The notes beneath the pieces were generated by a model, which saw only the letters and a program-made list of their open reading frames with translations, was not told the origin of the DNA and searched no databases. 8,829 bases of DNA, taken from JAYZVT01 sp050248375. GTDB lineage: Bacteria > Pseudomonadota > Alphaproteobacteria > Rhizobiales > Methyloligellaceae. Where the stretch lies: assembly GCA_050248375.1 (NCBI GenBank), contig JBFWSL010000171.1:1-8829 (forward strand), in the 5' to 3' direction. The position numbers and the translations under genes were made by a program. Shown in pieces: positions 5,969 to 8,829 of the stretch (position 1 is the first letter of the stretch; each line of letters begins with the position of its first letter).

Positions 5969-5990
5969 AACTAGGATTATATTCCTAGTT
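5969..5990. promoter_or_regulatory. Perfect 8-bp palindrome AACTAGGA-N6-TCCTAGTT containing a -10 box; probable operator
   Basis: The arms are 5969-5976 and 5983-5990. On the minus strand the spacer creates TATAAT (5981-5976), a perfect -10 hexamer pointing at the SleB-like gene, with about 38 nt to its start codon. No good -35 exists at 16-19 nt; TTGACC occurs at 6005-6010 but 23 nt away. No T-run follows, so a terminator is unlikely. A dimeric regulator bound here would cover the -10 box. The regulator is not encoded in the window. The AT-rich palindrome contrasts with the GC-rich surroundings. Confidence 0.55.
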
Positions 5991-6025
5991 AGTTGCTTGA
6001 GTCGGGTCAATGGAGAAATGACTGC

Positions 6026-6328
6026 CTACCGCTTCTCATCGGGCGCCGGCGGGCGGGTGCACCCCCACTCGCGCATCTTGGCGTTGGCGATACGCAGGCC
6101 GAGGACGGTATCCAGGGTGTCGATGCGGTTTCCGGACGTCTCGGGCGCAGCGTCCCAGGCATAAGGGATGGGACCGATATCGCAGACGGCCTGCCGCACC
6201 GCTTCATGCACCGCCGGCTCCAAGCCGGTTGTCCGGGTCGCGGCGCAGGCTGTCAGGGGAATGATCAAGGCGGCCGGCAGCATCGCGCGCGCGCAGCGCG
6301 GCCCGGCGCGCGATATGGAGCGCATCAC
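6026..6328 (-). CDS. Small lipoprotein, probable outer-membrane spanin (Rz1-like)
   Basis: The 100-residue product has a basic N-terminus (RSISRAGPRCAR), a hydrophobic stretch (MLPAALIIPL) and a lipobox LTAC with Cys28, so it should be lipidated and exported. The mature part contains CDIGPIPYAW and ends AKMREWGCTRPPAPDEKR. A cysteine, a Pro-Ile motif and a late tryptophan/cysteine are common in small lysis-gene lipoproteins of alphaproteobacterial phages. It begins inside the preceding Rz-like frame and overlaps it by 125 nt in another frame, the classic Rz/Rz1 arrangement. Spanin lipoproteins join the inner-membrane partner to fuse the two membranes at the last lysis step. An internal ATG (residue 16) would leave too short a signal. 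Role is inferred from lipobox, size, overlap and cassette position. Confidence 0.65.
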   Translation of the reverse strand: MMRSISRAGPRCARAMLPAALIIPLTACAATRTTGLEPAVHEAVRQAVCDIGPIPYAWDAAPETSGNRIDTLDTVLGLRIANAKMREWGCTRPPAPDEKR

Positions 6329-6428
6329 GCATAACCTCCATACGGGCCTCCTCCAGCCGGTGCTGGCGTTCGATGACGCGCATCACCAGCAGTGCCAGTT
6401 CCACCAGCAGGAGAAACAGCCTCAGCAC
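6204..6428 (-). CDS. Short membrane-anchored helical protein, probable inner-membrane spanin (Rz-like)
   Basis: I start this frame at GTG 6426-6428, just after the TGA of the preceding gene, because the same frame continues upstream only by overlapping that gene out of phase. The roughly 74-residue product has one N-terminal membrane segment (LRLFLLLVELALLVMRVI) followed by a charged, helix-prone part (ERQHRLEEARMEVMRDALHIARRAALRARDAA when read on). This is the topology of an inner-membrane spanin: anchor, then coiled-coil periplasmic domain. It is shorter than most Rz proteins. The last 125 nt are shared with the lipoprotein frame. There is only a weak AGG before the start, so translation may depend on coupling with the upstream gene. 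The start is uncertain and the function inferred. Confidence 0.5.
   Translation of the reverse strand: MLRLFLLLVELALLVMRVIERQHRLEEARMEVMRDALHIARRAALRARDAAGRLDHSPDSLRRDPDNRLGAGGA
6282..6314. repeat. 9-bp GC-rich inverted repeat in the Rz/Rz1-like overlap
   Basis: ATCGCGCGC (6282-6290) pairs perfectly with GCGCGCGAT (6306-6314) over a 15-base loop. In the minus-strand RNA the hairpin starts about 14 nt downstream of the lipoprotein start codon, inside both reading frames. It may affect ribosome loading on the lipoprotein frame, or be a by-product of two overlapping GC-rich genes. Confidence 0.4.
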
Positions 6429-6430
6429 GA

Positions 6431-6613
6431 TCAGCCGGACCTGGCGACCGCGGTGTCGGTCAGCGAGCGCAACGCCATGACCACGACGCCGATGGCCGCC
6501 ATGACGACGCCGACCCATTCGTCGGGGACGATGGTGGCGACGTCGCTGGCCTGGATTGCGCCAAGCGCCGAGATGAGAAATCCGAAAATCAGCGTCCTGT
6601 AGCCCTTGAGCAT
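6431..6613 (-). CDS. Small two-segment membrane protein of the lysis cassette (possible second holin/antiholin)
   Basis: The 60-residue product begins MLKGYRTLIFGFLISALGAI, with two hydrophobic segments at about 8-22 and 31-48 (WVGVVMAAIGVVVMAL), and ends in a short polar tail (RSLTDTAVARSG). Small proteins starting 'MLKGYRT' with two membrane segments are frequent near endolysin genes in phages of alphaproteobacteria. AGGAG lies 7 nt upstream of the ATG. It follows the 89-codon gene by 22 nt and is followed directly by the Rz-like frame. It could be a pinholin, an antiholin or a structural membrane protein of unknown role; size and topology are all that support the holin idea. Confidence 0.68.
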   Translation of the reverse strand: MLKGYRTLIFGFLISALGAIQASDVATIVPDEWVGVVMAAIGVVVMALRSLTDTAVARSG

Positions 6614-6635
6614 GGATGATCTCCTGTGCCGCTTT

Positions 6636-6905
6636 CTAACGATTCACGGGGATGATCGCGGCCATCCTCCCGGTGACGGTTTCTCCAAGGCCGCGCGCGT
6701 CCGCGATTTCCCTGGCGGTATCGAAAGCGGAGGCGATGACCTTGCCGCCCCAGGTGACGCCGCCGGCCTCGAACTCGGTGAGAAAGACGAGGCCGCGGGC
6801 GCACAGGGTCTGCACGGCGGCGGGCTTCAACTGCATGGCCCATGTGTCGTCGAAGCAGATGCCGTCCGCGAAAGGCGCGTCGGTGACGATGCGCAGGTCA
6901 GCCAT
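6636..6905 (-). CDS. Conserved-looking small protein of the lysis cassette, function unknown
   Basis: I prefer the ATG at 6903-6905, giving MADLRIVTDAPFADG and 89 residues. It overlaps the endolysin stop as ATGGCTGA, the usual sign of coupled translation. An in-frame ATG at 6926 would add 7 residues but overlap the endolysin by about 30 nt. The protein has no signal peptide or membrane segment. It looks like a small globular fold with WAMQLKPAAVQTLCARGLVFLTEFEAGG in the middle and a Gly-rich turn before the end (GLGETVTGRMAAIIPVNR). I do not recognise a family. Coupling to the endolysin suggests a cytoplasmic role in the same cassette. Confidence 0.65.
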   Translation of the reverse strand: MADLRIVTDAPFADGICFDDTWAMQLKPAAVQTLCARGLVFLTEFEAGGVTWGGKVIASAFDTAREIADARGLGETVTGRMAAIIPVNR

Positions 6906-7416
6906 TGCCGGCCATCCCCAAAGCATGGTTGCGGACGCCCCTCACCCTGTTGGTCCAGCCGCGTCCGAAGGCATTCCATGTGCGCAGGCGTTGCAGGAAG
7001 GACAGACGCTGGTCGCAGAGCCTGTTGATGAGGGTGACGCTGGAACAGCGCGACACGGCCTTGAGCGTCATGCCGCCGATAATGCCGTCCTGGGTGACGC
7101 CCACGAGGGCTTGCAGCACCCTCGCCGCTCTTGAGATGCCCGAGTTCACGCCGTAGTCGAACACGGCGTAGTCGAGGCCACGGGGAAGGTCGTCGCAGCT
7201 GAGCGCGTCCCAGTAACGCGCCCGGTAGATGGCGGCGACTTCATCGAAAGTGATGTTCTTCACATCGGATTTGGTGACGGGCTTCCCACGCCACTGTCTC
7301 AGGGTGCCGATGGTGATGCCCCTGTTGGTCGCCCCGCCGGGATCCAAGGGGTGATCCACATACCCGCCCTCATGGGCGAGGACGAGTTTCAGGGCATCGG
7401 GGAAGGTGTCCTGCAT
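6898..7416 (-). CDS. Endolysin, glycoside hydrolase family 108 with C-terminal peptidoglycan-binding part
   Basis: This enzyme would cut the glycan strands of peptidoglycan (N-acetylmuramidase) once released by a holin. The 172-residue protein shows the GH108 N-terminus ALKLVLAHEGGYVDHPLDPG with catalytic Glu16 in HEGGY, then GGATNRGITIGTLRQW, and YRARYWDA in the middle. The C-terminal part has FDYGVNSG and LVGVTQDGIIGGMTL, typical of the family's peptidoglycan-binding domain (PG_binding_3-like). There is no signal peptide, consistent with holin-dependent release. The start is ATG 7414-7416: its first base is the last base of the preceding stop (TAATG), and GGAG lies 6 nt upstream. A start 15 nt earlier (7431) is possible but has no good ribosome site. 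Related enzymes also serve gene transfer agents in this class. Confidence 0.92.
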   Translation of the reverse strand: MQDTFPDALKLVLAHEGGYVDHPLDPGGATNRGITIGTLRQWRGKPVTKSDVKNITFDEVAAIYRARYWDALSCDDLPRGLDYAVFDYGVNSGISRAARVLQALVGVTQDGIIGGMTLKAVSRCSSVTLINRLCDQRLSFLQRLRTWNAFGRGWTNRVRGVRNHALGMAGNG

Positions 7417-7616
7417 TATCGACTCCGGCATTCGATGACGCCGGATGTGCTCGCCTGGCTATCGCAGAGGGTTCTCGCGCCCCGCATCATCTCCGAAGCA
7501 GCCCTCCCGCCTACACATGGGGCTTCGGGGAGCTCGCGGGCATGGGCGGATGAGGCAAGGAACGACGCGACGATCAGCGCAAAGGCTGTCGCCGGCGCGG
7601 CATGGAGCAGGCGCAT
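7416..7616 (-). CDS. Small secreted cysteine-containing protein of the lysis cassette, function unknown
   Basis: The 66-residue product has a clear signal peptide: MRLLHAAPATAFALIVASFLA, then SSAHA with likely cleavage after residue 26. The mature part of about 40 residues is hydrophilic with three cysteines (EAPCVGG, TLCDS, IECRS). Its stop codon overlaps the endolysin start (TAATG), and it follows the holin-like gene by 25 nt, so it belongs to the cassette. A periplasmic lysis regulator or inhibitor is conceivable but unproven. I do not recognise the family. The ATG has GAGAG about 8 nt upstream. Confidence 0.6.
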   Translation of the reverse strand: MRLLHAAPATAFALIVASFLASSAHARELPEAPCVGGRAASEMMRGARTLCDSQASTSGVIECRSR

Positions 7617-7641
7617 GGTGTGGGCTCTCGGTTGTGGAGAG

Positions 7642-7863
7642 TCAGCCGGCGGGCTTGTCGCGGTTCTTCCACGCCCGCCATATCCGCAGGCAGATCAGGA
7701 TGAAGCCGCCAATGGCGGAAAGCATCACGAAGAAGCTGGTGGTGTCGGCCATGGAGGGCAGCCAGAGCGGCGCCGACATGGCCGCGGAGGCAAGCGCGAC
7801 ATCGACCTTGGCGTTGAAGCGGCTCATTTCATGGCCGAGGCTGTGGGCCATATCCTTCCACAT
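7642..7863 (-). CDS. Holin-like small membrane protein
   Basis: The 73-residue product has a polar N-terminus (MWKDMAHSLGHEMSRFNAKVD), a moderately hydrophobic stretch (about 22-38), a strong membrane segment at about 43-62 (TSFFVMLSAIGGFILICL) and a basic tail (RIWRAWKNRDKPAG). Size, two potential membrane segments, charged tail and position upstream of the endolysin fit a holin, which permeabilises the inner membrane and lets the endolysin reach the wall. The ATG has GGAGG 8 nt upstream, a strong site located inside the end of the 42-codon leader ORF. Holins are too diverse for a firm call by eye; the assignment rests on topology and neighbours. Confidence 0.72.
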   Translation of the reverse strand: MWKDMAHSLGHEMSRFNAKVDVALASAAMSAPLWLPSMADTTSFFVMLSAIGGFILICLRIWRAWKNRDKPAG

Positions 7864-7866
7864 GGA

Positions 7867-7995
7867 TCAACCCTCCACTTCCGGGCCGAGCTTCATCAGC
7901 GGATGGATGTCATCATCGTCCCCGGCGCAGACCCTGGAGCAGCGCCAACAACCCAATGTCCATGTAGAAATCAGCAATAGCGGTTGAATTCTCAT
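7867..7995 (-). CDS. 42-residue ORF at the head of the lysis cassette, possibly exported
   Basis: The frame starts at ATG 7993-7995 and ends at TGA 7867-7869, 3 nt before the holin-like ATG. The product begins MRIQPLLLISTWTLG, a short signal- or membrane-like stretch, followed by WRCSRVCAGDDDD and a tail IHPLMKLGPEVEG. It contains three cysteines; the residues before Cys16 (WTLGC) are not a standard lipobox. GAGG lies 10 nt before the start. The tight end-to-start spacing suggests a real coupled gene or a leader peptide. The start codon lies in the loop of an inverted repeat (7982-8007). I know no family. It could still be a chance frame. Confidence 0.4.
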   Translation of the reverse strand: MRIQPLLLISTWTLGCWRCSRVCAGDDDDIHPLMKLGPEVEG

Positions 7996-8007
7996 TGCAA
8001 TTCAACC
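7982..8007. promoter_or_regulatory. Perfect 9-bp inverted repeat GGTTGAATT-N8-AATTCAACC in the divergent intergenic region
   Basis: The arms are 7982-7990 and 7999-8007, with loop 7991-7998. On the minus strand the loop contains the ATG of the 42-codon ORF and the upstream arm overlaps its GAGG ribosome site. It is the most AT-rich point in the gap between the lysis cassette and the sulfotransferase gene. It may be an operator for a dimeric regulator or an RNA hairpin hiding the first start codon. No T-run follows on either strand, so it is not a typical terminator. Confidence 0.55.
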
Positions 8008-8084
8008 TCATCAGCAGATTTGCGTGGCAGGGCCCTCGGCAGGTTGCGGTTGCCCCGGGTCCGCTCGATAGTTATTGTCGCCGG

Positions 8085-8829
8085 ATGCGAAGCAATCCCG
8101 TGCTCTTCTATGTCGGCGTGCCCAAGAGCGGTTCGTCTTCTCTCACGCAAATCTTTAATGATTCCGGGAGTATAAGGCGATTTCGTTGGCCTGATCTTGT
8201 GCGTGGCGGCATAAATGAAGAACGGGCCAAACTAATCTACAGCGCGTTCATCCAGTTGGACGAGGCGGATACCGACATCCCTCATATCCGCAGGTCCTTC
8301 GAGGCCGTGCGTCAGGAAGCGGCGGACGCCGGGAAAACCCTCGTCTGGGCGGACGTGAATTTCGTCACCAGCCCCTTCCCCACCGAGGCCCTGCGCAGGC
8401 TCCACCGTCTATGCCCTGAGGCGCGGGTGATGGTGTCTATCAGGGAACAGGCCGCCGCCATTCTCTCCATTTACCGGTCGCAGGCGTTCTATCTCCGGTC
8501 CGTCCACGACAAACTCACCCGCGTCCGGCTGTCATTCCGGGAGTGGGCCGAGTTCGTTTTGAGTAACCACACTGGCGAAAGAGCCATGGGCAACCTGTCG
8601 CACCATCAAGAAGCCCAATATCTGCGGATCGCCGACTACAGCCGCCTGCACGACATCCTGAAGCGGGCTTTTGAGGGAAAGCCGATCACCTATGCGCCAC
8701 TGGAACTGCTGAAAGCCGATCCCGGCGCCTACTTCGCCACCGTCTACGGCGCGATCGGTCAAAAGATCAATCCTGACATCACGGACAATTACAGGGTTAT
8801 CGGCTCCAACCAAACCTCCATGGCCAACC
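8085..8829 (+). CDS. PAPS-dependent sulfotransferase family protein, cut by the right edge
   Basis: Sulfotransferases move a sulfate group from PAPS to a sugar, lipid or small-molecule acceptor. The open frame gives 248 residues with no stop before the window ends. The N-terminus LFYVGVPKSGSSSLTQIF (Lys14, Ser15, Gly16) is the 5'-phosphosulfate loop, with Ser where relatives often have Thr. ARVMVSIREQAAAILSIYRSQ at about 113-133 is the 3'-phosphate site, with Arg120 and Ser128 in the usual 8-residue spacing. ATG 8085-8087 puts the loop at residue 9, as is normal; the ribosome site is weak. It is the only plus-strand gene, divergent from the lysis cassette. The first 100 nt look AT-richer than the neighbourhood, hinting at acquisition. 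The acceptor cannot be told, but capsule, O-antigen or Nod-factor-like glycans are typical. Confidence 0.82.
   Translation, partial: MRSNPVLFYVGVPKSGSSSLTQIFNDSGSIRRFRWPDLVRGGINEERAKLIYSAFIQLDEADTDIPHIRRSFEAVRQEAADAGKTLVWADVNFVTSPFPTEALRRLHRLCPEARVMVSIREQAAAILSIYRSQAFYLRSVHDKLTRVRLSFREWAEFVLSNHTGERAMGNLSHHQEAQYLRIADYSRLHDILKRAFEGKPITYAPLELLKADPGAYFATVYGAIGQKINPDITDNYRVIGSNQTSMAN

Noticed and set aside
6589..6843. 84-codon minus-strand ORF
   Set aside because: Arg-rich out-of-phase frame covering the 89-codon gene, which is better supported by start/stop coupling.
7417..7431. Upstream ATG (7431) as endolysin start
   Set aside because: No ribosome site before it. The ATG at 7416 has GGAG 6 nt upstream and overlaps the previous stop.
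7351..7980. Plus-strand ORFs of 209 and 180 codons over the holin/endolysin end of the cassette
   Set aside because: The minus-strand genes here have good ribosome sites and coupled starts. The plus frames have no motif.
8044..8072. Sigma70 promoter TTGCGG-N17-GATAGT before the sulfotransferase gene
   Set aside because: Only 3/6 and 4/6 matches and a very short leader to the start codon; too weak to annotate.
8532..8813. 93-codon minus-strand ORF at the right end
   Set aside because: Antisense to the sulfotransferase frame, which has both PAPS-binding motifs.
1..8829. tRNA, rRNA, CRISPR array, IS element or attachment-site pair
   Set aside because: Read for these on both strands by eye. 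I saw no cloverleaf-like gene, regularly spaced repeats, transposase frame or long direct repeats flanking the lysis cassette. Short att cores could be missed without computation.

Overview
The window looks like the chromosome of a GC-rich alphaproteobacterium, most likely of the order Hyphomicrobiales (Rhizobiales). The order sensor/regulator pair followed by cycH-cycJ-cycK (ccmI-ccmE-ccmF) is what I recall from rhizobia, where feuPQ and cycHJKL are linked. The regulator also strongly resembles FeuP. No species can be named from the sequence alone.

Block 1 (1-2249, minus strand) is the start of a cytochrome c maturation operon: ccmI, ccmE and the 5' third of ccmF. The three genes are tightly coupled (ATGA overlap, then a 21-nt gap). 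ccmF begins with TTG and runs off the left edge just before its expected WWD haem-handling motif. CcmE carries haem to the CcmF/CcmH/CcmI ligation complex, and CcmI presents apocytochrome c. Block 2 (2368-2835, minus) is a glycine-zipper outer-membrane lipoprotein. A compact inverted-repeat structure separates it from ccmI. Block 3 (2973-5374, minus) is a small secreted PepSY-like protein, an OmpR-family regulator and a membrane histidine kinase. It fits a feuN-feuP-feuQ signalling unit. Two 11-nt-period direct repeats, one before the PepSY gene and one before the lipoprotein gene, each lie 9-10 nt from a possible -10 box and are candidate binding sites for this or a related regulator.

Block 4 (5503-7995, minus) is a compact phage-type lysis cassette. 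In order of transcription it holds a 42-codon leader ORF, a holin-like membrane protein, a 66-residue secreted protein, a GH108 endolysin, an 89-residue unknown, a second small membrane protein, and an overlapping pair resembling inner- and outer-membrane spanins (Rz/Rz1). After a palindrome that contains a TATAAT box comes a SleB-like cell-wall hydrolase that seems to lack the usual glutamates. No capsid, tail, terminase, integrase or repressor gene is visible in the window, so this is either one edge of a prophage or gene transfer agent locus, or a stand-alone lysis module.

Block 5 (8085-8829, plus) is a divergent, right-truncated PAPS-dependent sulfotransferase. It is separated from the lysis cassette by about 90 bp, with a perfect 9-bp inverted repeat sitting over the first start codon of the cassette.

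Apart from the sulfotransferase, every gene I accept is on the minus strand. The long plus-strand ORFs are GC-driven shadows. There is no gene-free stretch over 300 bases, and I saw no tRNA, rRNA, CRISPR array or insertion sequence.
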